A stretch of DNA of 21,856 bases from an uncultured Roseburia sp. (lineage in GTDB: Bacteria > Bacillota > Clostridia > Lachnospirales > Lachnospiraceae): the NCBI GenBank assembly GCA_910577925.1, contig CAJTOI010000033.1:4581-26436 (forward strand), given 5' to 3'. The notes beneath the pieces are model-generated. The model was not told the DNA's origin. It searched no databases and saw only the letters and a program-made list of their open reading frames with translations. Within the stretch, counting starts at the first letter, position 1. The number at the start of each line of letters is the position of its first letter. Below, piece by piece: positions 5,745 to 12,507 of the stretch. Both the position numbers and the translations under genes were made by a program.

Positions 5745-7121
5745 ATGCTTTTTAAGAAACAAGAAGAGAGATACAGGAAAAAGAACTCGGCGGCTCGGCT
5801 GCTTGCGGCGGTACTTATCGTATCGTGCAGCTGCCCCGTGACTGCATCGGTGATTAAGGATGCGGAGAAGACGAAAGATGAGGCCCAGAAAAATCTGAAT
5901 GAAGTCAATGAAGAGATCAACAATATTCATTCGGCGCAGAGCAGGCTGGAGACGGAGATGGCGGGCTATGACCGGCAGATGATGAACCTGCTGACGGATA
6001 TGGAGATTCTGGAGGGGGATATTGCGGTACAGGAGGAAGAGATCGAGCAGGCCAACGCGGATTTGGAACATGCAAAGCTTGAGGAGCGGCAGCAGTATGA
6101 GGCGATGAAGCTCAGAATCCAGTACATGTATGAGAACAGCGACGGATCTATGTTTGAGGCAGTCATCGGTGCGGAGAATATGACGGATTTTCTAAACCGT
6201 GTCGAATATATTACCGATGTGTACAAATATGACAGACAGATGCTTACCGATTATCAGAATGTGGTGCAGCAGGTGGAAGATCTGACGGTGCAGCTTGAGA
6301 ATGAGATGGAGGAGATGGAGGAGCTTCAGATAAGCTACACGGAGCAGCAGACCTCTCTGCAGCAGATCATCAATGCAAAGAGCCGGGAAATGGCAGATTT
6401 TGACACCAAACTGGCGAACGCGGAAAGCCTGGCGAGCGAGTATGCACAGACGATACGCAAGCAGAATCAGATTATCGAGCAGGAGCGTGCGGCCGAGGAA
6501 GAGCGAAAGAGGAAAGAGAAGGAAAAGGAAAAAGAAAAGAACAAAGATAAGAACAAAGATAAAGATAAGAATAACTCGACAATCGAATCCGGAGGAGACG
6601 GAACCGGCGGGACGGACGGGACAGGCGCCGGAGGGACCGGGACGGGAACCGGAGGAGACGGAACCGGCGGGACAGACGGGACAGGCGCCGGCGGGACCGG
6701 CGGAACAGGTACGGGCGGAACGGGAACCGGCGGGACCGGTCTCACGGACGGGAACTTAAATCCGCCTTATTCCACGGGAGTGAGCGGCAGCGACGTGGTC
6801 GCCTACGCGGCTCAGTTTCTGGGCGGCCCTTATGTGCTGGGAGGAAACAGCCTGACCAACGGCACGGACTGTTCTTACTTTGTCATGGCTGTTTACCAGC
6901 ATTTCGGGATATCACTGCCGAGGTCGTCCTACGCGCAGCAGAGCTGCGGACAGGCAGTCAGCTATGAGAATGCAAAGCCCGGTGATATCATCTGCTATCC
7001 CGGACATGTGGCGATATACATAGGAGACGGGAGGATTATTCACGCGTCGACGCCGAAAACGGGCATCTGTTACGGAAATGCGACGTACCGGACCATCACC
7101 ACGGTGCGCCGTGTGCTTTAG
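5745..7121 (+). CDS. Secreted NlpC/P60 peptidoglycan endopeptidase with coiled-coil domain
   Basis: This is a cell-wall hydrolase of 458 residues. It has a basic N-terminus and a hydrophobic signal segment (18-34), then a long coiled-coil region (about 36-250) of the PcsB/CwlO type with a hydrophobic turn around 131-160. A very basic Lys-rich stretch (254-276), a Gly/Thr linker of about 50 residues (283-332) and a C-terminal NlpC/P60 domain (about 348-458) follow. The catalytic triad is visible: Cys376 in GTDCSYF, His421 in PGHVAIYIG and His433 in IIHAS. It probably cleaves stem peptides during growth or division. I chose the ATG at 5745 because GGAGGT is 5 bases upstream; the frame is open from 5685 but that start lacks a ribosome binding site. 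A coiled-coil inhibitory role is known in relatives and inferred here. Confidence 0.92.
   Translation: MLFKKQEERYRKKNSAARLLAAVLIVSCSCPVTASVIKDAEKTKDEAQKNLNEVNEEINNIHSAQSRLETEMAGYDRQMMNLLTDMEILEGDIAVQEEEIEQANADLEHAKLEERQQYEAMKLRIQYMYENSDGSMFEAVIGAENMTDFLNRVEYITDVYKYDRQMLTDYQNVVQQVEDLTVQLENEMEEMEELQISYTEQQTSLQQIINAKSREMADFDTKLANAESLASEYAQTIRKQNQIIEQERAAEEERKRKEKEKEKEKNKDKNKDKDKNNSTIESGGDGTGGTDGTGAGGTGTGTGGDGTGGTDGTGAGGTGGTGTGGTGTGGTGLTDGNLNPPYSTGVSGSDVVAYAAQFLGGPYVLGGNSLTNGTDCSYFVMAVYQHFGISLPRSSYAQQSCGQAVSYENAKPGDIICYPGHVAIYIGDGRIIHASTPKTGICYGNATYRTITTVRRVL
6591..6740 (+). repeat. GC-rich tandem repeat encoding the Gly/Thr linker
   Basis: GGAGGAGACGGAACCGGCGG at 6591 recurs at 6651, a 60-base period (20 residues, GGDGTGGTDGTGAGG...), followed by degenerate GGAACCGGCGGG-type shorter repeats to about 6740. 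It lies inside the hydrolase gene and encodes a flexible linker. Confidence 0.85.
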
Positions 7122-7191
7122 CGGACAGGCGTGCCGAACGCGTCCCGGTCTTTGCCTGCGGAGAAAAGCCGGGAATCAAAAGAGCCATAAT

Positions 7192-7220
7192 TTGTGTTTT
7201 ATTTTATAAAGTGATACAAT
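7192..7220 (+). promoter_or_regulatory. Promoter of yqeY
   Basis: TTGTGT (7192-7197), 17 bases, TACAAT (7215-7220). It predicts transcription from about 7227 and would drive yqeY, the following membrane protein and perhaps map. The region 7122-7191 holds a CCGGG inverted repeat but no T-run. Confidence 0.6.
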
Positions 7221-7252
7221 AAACTATACCATGTGTCAGGAGGAGTGCAGCA

Positions 7253-7693
7253 ATGCAGTTTAAACAGCTACAGGAAGATATGATAGCAGCGATGAAAGCG
7301 AGGGACAAAAGCCGTAAGGATGCGATTTCGGTTTTGGTGTCGGCGGCCAAAAAGGCGGCGATCGACGAGGGATGCCGGGAGGATATCAGAGAAGAACTGG
7401 TGGACCGCGTGATTTTAAAGGAGATCAAATCCGTAAAGGAACAGATCGATACCTGTCCGGAATCCAGAGAGGATCTGAGAGCCGAGTATCAGGCGAGATA
7501 TGACATTTTTATGGAGTACGCGCCGCAGATGATGTCCGCCGAGGAAGTGGAGACGTTTATCCGGGAACATTTCGCGGAGGCGGCCGCAGGCAAAAACAAA
7601 GGAATGATTATGAAAGCGGTGATGCCGGAGCTGAAAGGAAAAGCGGAGGGAAGCGTCATTCGTGAGGTGGTGGAGGCACTCTGCCGCCCATGA
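7253..7693 (+). CDS. yqeY: GatB/YqeY domain-containing protein
   Basis: This cytoplasmic protein of 146 residues is the standalone form of the domain found at the C-terminus of the GatB subunit of the tRNA-dependent amidotransferase; the role of the standalone form is not settled. Typical features are the start MQFKQLQEDMIAAMKARDK, the helical region around 60-100, and the C-terminal half with GMIMKAVMPELKGKAEG and the VIREVV helix (134-139), which is the tRNA-binding tail domain. The ATG follows AGGAGG with 8-9 bases of spacing. The stop codon overlaps the next start (ATGA), so the two are translated in a coupled way. Confidence 0.92.
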   Translation: MQFKQLQEDMIAAMKARDKSRKDAISVLVSAAKKAAIDEGCREDIREELVDRVILKEIKSVKEQIDTCPESREDLRAEYQARYDIFMEYAPQMMSAEEVETFIREHFAEAAAGKNKGMIMKAVMPELKGKAEGSVIREVVEALCRP

Positions 7694-8343
7694 GACAGAC
7701 CAGGCGTTTTGTCGTCATTCTGCTTATCTTTGTGGTGGTGGCGGGAGCGGTTTCCCTGCGGAGCGCGGAGGAGAAGGAGGACCTGGTTTTTGCCGAGTCG
7801 CTGGATATGACCGCTGCCGTGGTAGACGGAAAAGAGATCACGCTGGCAGATATGGCATTTTACATTGCCTATGAAGAGGGAGAGATCGAAAAGAAGGCCT
7901 ACATTTATAACATGAAGGATACCGGCGAATACTGGAAGCTGTTCAGTCACTATGTGTTTCTGCGCAAAGAGGGCAAGGACGCCGCGATGGATATGGCGGT
8001 ACACGATACGATTTTTTATGAGCTTGCGCTGGAGGAGGGGATCGTGCTTGACGAGGAGGAGGAGCTGCGGCTCGCCAATTCACAGTATGATTTCTGGAGT
8101 GATCTGGAGGAGGAACAGCGGGAGGCGCTGGGGGTCGGCGAAGATGTGATCAGAGAGAGCATGCGCCGGCTGGCCGTGGCGGAGAAGTATCAGTATGTGC
8201 TGGCTGCGATGGAGGGAAAAAGCGCTGCATCCTACTCGGTGGGCGGGAGCGCTTATGAGGAACTTTTGACAGAGCATACCTGTGAGATTCGGAAGGATGT
8301 CTGGAACCGTATCCGTTTTGGGGGCATTACGGTAAACCATTAA
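7690..8343 (+). CDS. Membrane-anchored protein with SurA/PrsA-like N-terminal region, no PPIase domain
   Basis: This protein of 217 residues has a basic start and a single hydrophobic segment (7-22), so it should be exported and probably stay anchored. Residues 42-62 (AAVVDGKEITLADMAFYIA) and the helical region after it look like the N-terminal chaperone part of foldases of the SurA/PrsA/trigger factor type, in which a VNGxxIT-like strand precedes long helices. The rotamase domain that normally follows is absent; the remainder is acidic helix. The start overlaps yqeY by 4 bases and there is no separate ribosome binding site. It could be a dedicated secretion chaperone. The resemblance is weak and I do not recognise a named family. 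Confidence 0.75.
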   Translation: MRQTRRFVVILLIFVVVAGAVSLRSAEEKEDLVFAESLDMTAAVVDGKEITLADMAFYIAYEEGEIEKKAYIYNMKDTGEYWKLFSHYVFLRKEGKDAAMDMAVHDTIFYELALEEGIVLDEEEELRLANSQYDFWSDLEEEQREALGVGEDVIRESMRRLAVAEKYQYVLAAMEGKSAASYSVGGSAYEELLTEHTCEIRKDVWNRIRFGGITVNH

Positions 8344-8371
8344 AATATAATAGAAAAGAAGAAACGAGACT

Positions 8372-9247
8372 ATGACAACAAAAATTGGAAGAAACGACCC
8401 GTGCTGGTGCAACAGCGGCCGGAAATATAAAATCTGCCATCAGGCATTTGACGAAAGAATTGCGTCGTACGCGGCGCAGGGACATATTGTTCCGACTCAC
8501 GATATTATCAAAAATGCGGAACAGGTTGCAAAGATTAAGGAGAGCTGCAAGGTTAATATCGCGGTGCTCGACTATATCGAAAAGAACATCCATGAGGGGA
8601 TGAACACGGCAGAGATTGACAGAATTGTCTATGACATGACCACGGATATGGGCGGGATACCGGCTCCGCTCAATTACGAAGGATATCCGTTCTCGGTGTG
8701 CACCTCGGTAAACGATCAGGTATGCCACGGCTTCCCTTCGGAAAAGGTGATTTTAAAGCAGGGAGATATCATCAATGTGGACTGTTCCACAATCCTGGAC
8801 GGATATTTTTCGGACTCTTCGCGTATGTTCGCAATCGGAGAGATTTCACCGGAGAAAAAGAAGCTGGTGGAGGTCACGAAGGAATGCGTGGAGCTGGGAC
8901 TCAAAGAGGTAAAGCCCTGGGGATTCCTCGGGGATATGGGACAGGCGGTACACGACCATGCCTTTGCAAACGGCTATACGGTCGTCCGTGAGATCGGCGG
9001 CCACGGCGTGGGGTTAAAGTTCCATGAGGAACCGTGGGTCGGCTATAACAGCCGGCGCGGCCACGAGATGCTGCTGGTTCCGGGAATGATATTTACGATA
9101 GAGCCCATGGTCAATATGGGGAAGGTGGATATCTACGTGGACGACGAGAATGACTGGGAGGTTTACACGGCAGACGGAAAGCCTTCCGCCCAGTGGGAGA
9201 TTATGGTGCTTGTCACCGAAGACGGCGCGGAAGTATTGTGCTGGTAA
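8372..9247 (+). CDS. map: Methionine aminopeptidase type I with N-terminal SEC-C zinc motif
   Basis: This enzyme removes the initiator methionine from new proteins. The catalytic pita-bread domain (about 45-291) shows the five metal ligands Asp137 (NVDCST), Asp148 (FSDSSRMF), His211 (GHGVGLKFHEEP), Glu244 (FTIEPM) and Glu276 (WEIMVLVTEDG), plus the substrate-contacting His119 in VCHGFPSE. In front is a SEC-C motif, C11-W-C13 ... C22-H23, like the zinc tail of SecA that binds SecB and ribosomes; this fused form is known in Clostridia and is likely to place the enzyme at the ribosome. The length of 291 residues fits. The ribosome binding site is weak. It follows the previous gene by 28 bases and is closed by a strong terminator. 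Confidence 0.95.
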   Translation: MTTKIGRNDPCWCNSGRKYKICHQAFDERIASYAAQGHIVPTHDIIKNAEQVAKIKESCKVNIAVLDYIEKNIHEGMNTAEIDRIVYDMTTDMGGIPAPLNYEGYPFSVCTSVNDQVCHGFPSEKVILKQGDIINVDCSTILDGYFSDSSRMFAIGEISPEKKKLVEVTKECVELGLKEVKPWGFLGDMGQAVHDHAFANGYTVVREIGGHGVGLKFHEEPWVGYNSRRGHEMLLVPGMIFTIEPMVNMGKVDIYVDDENDWEVYTADGKPSAQWEIMVLVTEDGAEVLCW

Positions 9248-9273
9248 CATTTCGGAAATAAAAGGATTCTGCG

Positions 9274-9304
9274 AAATCCACCATTTTTCAATGGTGGATT
9301 TTTT
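9274..9304 (+). terminator. Intrinsic terminator after map
   Basis: AAATCCACCAT (9274-9284) pairs with ATGGTGGATTT (9291-9301) around a 6-base loop, followed by T at 9299-9304. It is perfect over 11 base pairs and lies 26 bases after the map stop. Confidence 0.92.
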
Positions 9305-9316
9305 GGGAGAAAAATG

Positions 9317-9322
9317 TATAAT
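9317..9322 (+). promoter_or_regulatory. Likely -10 box for the aroE operon
   Basis: A perfect TATAAT preceded by TG lies 33 bases before the aroE start. The -35 is not convincing; TGGATT (9295-9300, 16-base spacer) would fall inside the right arm of the map terminator. Confidence 0.4.
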
Positions 9323-9355
9323 AAAAGACATAAGACAGGCAGTAGGAGGCTTAGA

Positions 9356-10549
9356 ATGACAGGAGATTGGCTGTATTTTACGGGCGTCGGAATTACGGTG
9401 CGGCAGATTGCACAGGCGCTTGGACCGGGCTGTGAGACAGAAATCTGGGAGGAGGCCGGCGTGCTGGAGGTTATGCTGGGAGACGGCGTCTCTATGGACT
9501 TTGAGGCGTCGGCAATACGGCCGCAGGATGCGGCTGCACGGGCGTTTGCGGCTGCACACGGCTGTGAGCAGGTGTTTCTGGTCACATTTCCGCCGGAAGA
9601 ATATGAGCGCGCCGGGATGTGCATGAGGCGGATTCAGGAGGCGCTTTCCGGTGTGTTCTGCGGAGATACGGAGGATATGACGCCGGTGCTTGAGAAAGAC
9701 ATTTCCGGACGGACCGGACTTTTGGCGGTGTTCGGCTCGCCGGTGGGACATTCGGGGTCGCCTGCGATGTACAATTACTGTTTTAAAAAGTTCGGGCTGG
9801 ATTATACCTACGTGGCGTTCGATATTAAGGAGGAGGATGTGGCGACGGCCATCGCCGCCATGCGGACGTTTCGGATGCGCGGCGGCAACGTGACAATGCC
9901 CTGTAAAAACGAAGTCGTAAAATACATGGATGAGCTGTCTCCGGCCGCCCGGATGATGGGAGCGGTGAATACGATTGTCAATGACGGCGGACGGCTGATC
10001 GGCTATAATACGGACGGCGCGGGCGTGGTAAACTGCCTTGCGGACCGGGGGATTACCGTCCCGGGAAAAAAGCTGATTGTCACGGGGACCGGGGGAGCGG
10101 CGACGGCGATTCAGATTCAGTGCGCTCTGGACGGAGCGGCGGAGCTTGCGATATTTGCGAGGACGCCTGCAAAAGCTGCGCAGACAGTGGAAAACATTCG
10201 AAAAGAACGGCCGGAGTGTGCGGTGAACGTGTATGATATCGCAGATGTGCCGCAGATGACCGCACAGATGCAGACGGCGGATATCTTTATCAATGCCACG
10301 AGCGTCGGCATGAGCCCGAACGAGGATGAAAGCGTCGTAAAGGATACGGCCGGCTTCCGTCCGGGGCTTGTGGTGATGGATGCGGTGTATGAGCCGGTGC
10401 AGACGAAGCTGCTCACCGATGCCGCTGCGGCGGGCTGCACCTGCGTGAGCGGCAAGGGGATGCTGCTGTGGCAGGGGGTGGAAGCGTTTCGGCTTTATAC
10501 CGGGCTTGAGATGCCGGTGGAGGAAGTGCGGCGGGAATGTTTTTCGTGA
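9356..10549 (+). CDS. aroE: Shikimate dehydrogenase with an extra N-terminal domain
   Basis: The enzyme reduces 3-dehydroshikimate to shikimate with NADPH. Residues 121-397 are a full AroE: shikimate-binding SPVGHSGSPAMYN (128-140), catalytic Lys184 in NVTMPCK, the GAVNTIV block (202-208), Asp220 in YNTDGAG, the Rossmann loop GTGGAATA (244-251), NATSVGM (313-319) and Gln373 in GMLLWQGVEAF (Trp where His is common). Residues 1-118 are an additional domain that is not part of normal AroE (usually near 280 residues); it contains FLVTFPPEEYERAG and FCGDTEDMTPVL and I cannot name it. The start at 9356 follows AGGAGG; an ATG at 9314 overlaps the -10 box and is rejected. Operon with aroK. Confidence 0.93.
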   Translation: MTGDWLYFTGVGITVRQIAQALGPGCETEIWEEAGVLEVMLGDGVSMDFEASAIRPQDAAARAFAAAHGCEQVFLVTFPPEEYERAGMCMRRIQEALSGVFCGDTEDMTPVLEKDISGRTGLLAVFGSPVGHSGSPAMYNYCFKKFGLDYTYVAFDIKEEDVATAIAAMRTFRMRGGNVTMPCKNEVVKYMDELSPAARMMGAVNTIVNDGGRLIGYNTDGAGVVNCLADRGITVPGKKLIVTGTGGAATAIQIQCALDGAAELAIFARTPAKAAQTVENIRKERPECAVNVYDIADVPQMTAQMQTADIFINATSVGMSPNEDESVVKDTAGFRPGLVVMDAVYEPVQTKLLTDAAAAGCTCVSGKGMLLWQGVEAFRLYTGLEMPVEEVRRECFS

Positions 10550-10596
10550 GGCGGCACGGCGGAGTTGTTTATATATGAAAATGGATGGAGCACGCG

Positions 10597-11097
10597 ATGA
10601 AGAATATATATCTGATAGGATTTATGGGGACGGGGAAGAGCACTGTGGCCTGTGAGCTGCGCCGGCAGACGGCAACGATACTTGTGGAGATGGATCAGGT
10701 AATCGAAGAGCAGCAGAGAATGACGGTGACCGAAATCTTTCAAAAGTACGGAGAAGAATATTTCAGGGAGCGCGAGACGGAGCTGCTGCGGGATCTCGGA
10801 ACACAGGAGAATTTGATCGTTTCGTGCGGGGGCGGAAGCGTTCTCCGCGATATCAATACCGAGGTCATGAAGAAAAGCGGCAGGATCGTATTGCTTTTGG
10901 CGGAGCCTGAGACGGTTTATGAGCGCGTGAGACACGGCGTGAACCGGCCGGTTTTAAACGGAAATATGAATCTGGAATACATCAGGGAGCTTATGGGGAA
11001 GCGAAGCGCGCGTTATAAAGAGGTGGCGGATATTTCGGTTTCCACGGACGGAAAGAATGCGGCGGATATCTGTGCGGAGATTTTGAGACTGCTGTAA
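10597..11097 (+). CDS. aroK: Shikimate kinase
   Basis: It phosphorylates shikimate with ATP, the step after AroE in aromatic amino acid synthesis. The P-loop GFMGTGKST (8-16), the shikimate-binding Asp in VEMDQVIE (about 34), the Arg of FRERETELL, the GGG motif in VSCGGGSVLR (69-78) and the lid NRPVL (about 112-116) are all present. From this start it has 166 residues, the normal length. The ATG at 10597 has TGGAG 6 bases upstream; an in-frame ATG at 10585 would add four residues without a good site. It follows aroE by 47 bases with no terminator, so the two are probably co-transcribed. Confidence 0.95.
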   Translation: MKNIYLIGFMGTGKSTVACELRRQTATILVEMDQVIEEQQRMTVTEIFQKYGEEYFRERETELLRDLGTQENLIVSCGGGSVLRDINTEVMKKSGRIVLLLAEPETVYERVRHGVNRPVLNGNMNLEYIRELMGKRSARYKEVADISVSTDGKNAADICAEILRLL

Positions 11098-11121
11098 GCA
11101 GAAAAGAGAAGGTAGCTGGGG

Positions 11122-11733
11122 ATGAATTTTAATTTTGTAAAAGAGAGCGTCATTGGGGATGACGTTCTGCGGGGAATGTATGATTCCGCTGCCGCGCAGC
11201 TTGCACGGGCGGAGGAACTGTACCGGCAAAGTCCGCAGGAATGCGGGATGCTGCTGCGGGATGCCGCGAAGCAGATTTGCCTGATCTACAATTATTATTA
11301 TCAGGTCGGTTATCCGGAGGGGACGTCTCTGGAGGGATTTCTGTGCTATTCCGATGACGACAGGCATAATTCCATGGTGAGCCTGTTTTTGAGTGTTTTG
11401 CGGAAAGAACAGCGCGACAGACTCAACAGACTTCGGGTGTACGGCGACGACTGCATCTTAGGGCGGGAGGCGCCGGATCAGGGGATGACCTTTGAGGACC
11501 GGATGACAAAAAATGCGCGGCGCATGATGGAAACGATGATGGAAGTGACAAAAGATATGTGTCGGCGGATTAATAAACGGGAGGATGTGTCGGACCGGAT
11601 TTTTTCGGAGGAACTTCTGCCGGAGAGCGGGGAGTGTGCGTCCGAAGCGGACAGGGACATGTCGGACGCGGAACCGTCTAAGAGAAAGTCATGGCTCGGG
11701 AGGCTTTTCGGCGCTTCCGGGAAAACGGAATAA
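11122..11733 (+). CDS. Hypothetical helical protein
   Basis: I do not recognise this 203-residue protein. It has no signal peptide or membrane segment. The N-terminal two thirds look helical, with an HEPN/DUF4145-like segment (about 20-60: LARAEELYRQSP, then CGMLLRDAAKQICLIYNYYY), and the C-terminal 45 residues are charged and low in complexity, ending in a basic RKSWLGRLFG stretch (about 188-197) that could be a short amphipathic membrane-contact tail. It follows aroK by 24 bases and has only a modest ribosome binding site (AAGGTAGCTGGGG). A strong terminator follows, so it closes the aro operon. The HEPN comparison is a guess from helix pattern only. Confidence 0.8.
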   Translation: MNFNFVKESVIGDDVLRGMYDSAAAQLARAEELYRQSPQECGMLLRDAAKQICLIYNYYYQVGYPEGTSLEGFLCYSDDDRHNSMVSLFLSVLRKEQRDRLNRLRVYGDDCILGREAPDQGMTFEDRMTKNARRMMETMMEVTKDMCRRINKREDVSDRIFSEELLPESGECASEADRDMSDAEPSKRKSWLGRLFGASGKTE

Positions 11734-11741
11734 AAGGGGCG

Positions 11742-11775
11742 AAAAGGGCTTCCCGGGAAGGGGAAGCCCTTTTTT
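11742..11775 (+). terminator. Intrinsic terminator shared by two convergent genes
   Basis: AAAAGGGCTTCCC (11742-11754) pairs perfectly with GGGAAGCCCTTTT (11761-11773) around a 6-base loop, followed by T to 11775. It ends the aro operon. On the minus strand it directly follows the tautomerase stop codon and has an A/T tail there too, so it may act in both directions. Confidence 0.92.
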
Positions 11776-12115
11776 ACAGATTGCTGCCGTTCCAGCCCCA
11801 CGCGTTTGTGGGATAGTAGGCAATATAGATGCGGTCCGCCGGGATGGAGAGCGCCGAGGAGAGGGCGGCACAGAGCCTTGCGGTCATCTGTCCTGCGCCT
11901 GCAGGCGAAGGGGCGCCGAAGGTTTTCACTTCCACGTATGCGGCGCCTGCGGCGCTGCCCTGAAAGGAGAGGCTGGCATTGTCCTCAAAACCGGTCATGA
12001 CCCAGTTTTCGCCCTTGCCGAGGCATTCTCTGGTGATGCCGATGATCTCGGCAGTAAGGGCTTCTTTTTTTGTGTTGCTTAAGGTTACGGTTGTCTTGGT
12101 ATTGATAAACGGCAT
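11774..12115 (-). CDS. MIF-family tautomerase (phenylpyruvate tautomerase-like)
   Basis: This 113-residue protein belongs to the tautomerase superfamily, MIF branch. The start MPFINTKT exposes the catalytic N-terminal proline after methionine removal, which the map gene upstream would do. Other family features are a beta strand with ASLSFQGS (48-55), AAYVEVKTFG (58-67), the second helix LCAALSSAL (81-89) and a C-terminal YIAYYPTNAWGWNGSNL segment like the end of eukaryotic MIF. Such proteins form trimers; bacterial roles and substrates are poorly known. AGGAGG lies 9 bases upstream. Its promoter overlaps that of spoIIID. Confidence 0.88.
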   Translation of the reverse strand: MPFINTKTTVTLSNTKKEALTAEIIGITRECLGKGENWVMTGFEDNASLSFQGSAAGAAYVEVKTFGAPSPAGAGQMTARLCAALSSALSIPADRIYIAYYPTNAWGWNGSNL

Positions 12116-12164
12116 GGCATGATACCTCCTTTATTTATGGATGTACGGCATCCTTATAGAATTT

Positions 12165-12193
12165 AGTATAAACAAAAAACTCACGGCATACAA
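12165..12193 (-). promoter_or_regulatory. Promoter of the tautomerase gene
   Basis: On the minus strand TTGTAT (12188-12193), a 17-base spacer and TATACT (12165-12170) form a sigma-A type promoter. Its -10 overlaps the -35 of the spoIIID promoter and its -35 overlaps the -10 of that promoter. A GGATG/CATCC inverted repeat (12139-12153) lies in the leader. Confidence 0.6.
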
Positions 12194-12194
12194 T
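12166..12194 (+). promoter_or_regulatory. Sigma-E promoter of spoIIID
   Basis: GTATAAA (12166-12172), a 14-base gap and a perfect sigma-E -10 box CATACAAT (12187-12194) match the consensus for mother-cell sigma-E promoters. Transcription would start near 12201, giving a 23-base leader with AGAGGG. In Bacillus subtilis spoIIID is a sigma-E gene, which agrees. Confidence 0.82.
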
Positions 12195-12223
12195 GTAAAA
12201 ACAATAATGCAGAGGGTTTTTTT

Positions 12224-12478
12224 GTGAAAGGTTATATTGAAGAGAGAGCTATGGAAATTGCCAGATATATCATTGACAATAACACCACGGTACGTCAGGC
12301 CGCAAAGCATTTCGGAATCAGTAAAAGCACGGTACATAAGGATGTGACGGAACGTCTGGCGCAGGTGAATCCTTCGCTGGCAGCCGAGACAAGGAAGGTG
12401 CTCGATGTCAATAAATCCGAGCGCCATATCCGCGGCGGGCTGGCAACGAAGGAAAAATACCTGCATCAGCATTGCTGA
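12224..12478 (+). CDS. spoIIID: Sporulation transcriptional regulator SpoIIID
   Basis: SpoIIID is the small DNA-binding regulator of the mother cell that acts after sigma-E, switching genes on and off and helping to bring on sigma-K. This protein of 84 residues aligns throughout with the family: YIEERAMEIARYIIDNN at the start, the helix-turn-helix TVRQAAKHFGISKSTVHKD (22-40), then ERLAQVNPSLAAE and the conserved HIRGGLATKEKY (68-79). The start is GTG with AGAGGG 7-8 bases upstream. It is convergent with the TPM-domain gene, with 29 bases between stop codons and no convincing terminator there. Confidence 0.96.
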   Translation: MKGYIEERAMEIARYIIDNNTTVRQAAKHFGISKSTVHKDVTERLAQVNPSLAAETRKVLDVNKSERHIRGGLATKEKYLHQHC

Positions 12479-12507
12479 TCCGGAAACGGAATTGCCGGTA
12501 TGAGAGA

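Noticed and set aside
6373..6759. Open frames in the hydrolase linker region on both strands
   Set aside because: They come from the low-complexity GC-rich repeat, with no start signal.
7122..7180. Terminator after the wall hydrolase (CCCGG/CCGGG repeat)
   Set aside because: The inverted repeat has a long loop and is not followed by a T-run.
12479..12507. Terminator between spoIIID and the TPM gene
   Set aside because: CTGATC/GATCAG and CCGG/CCGG pairings exist around here but no T-run follows on either strand.
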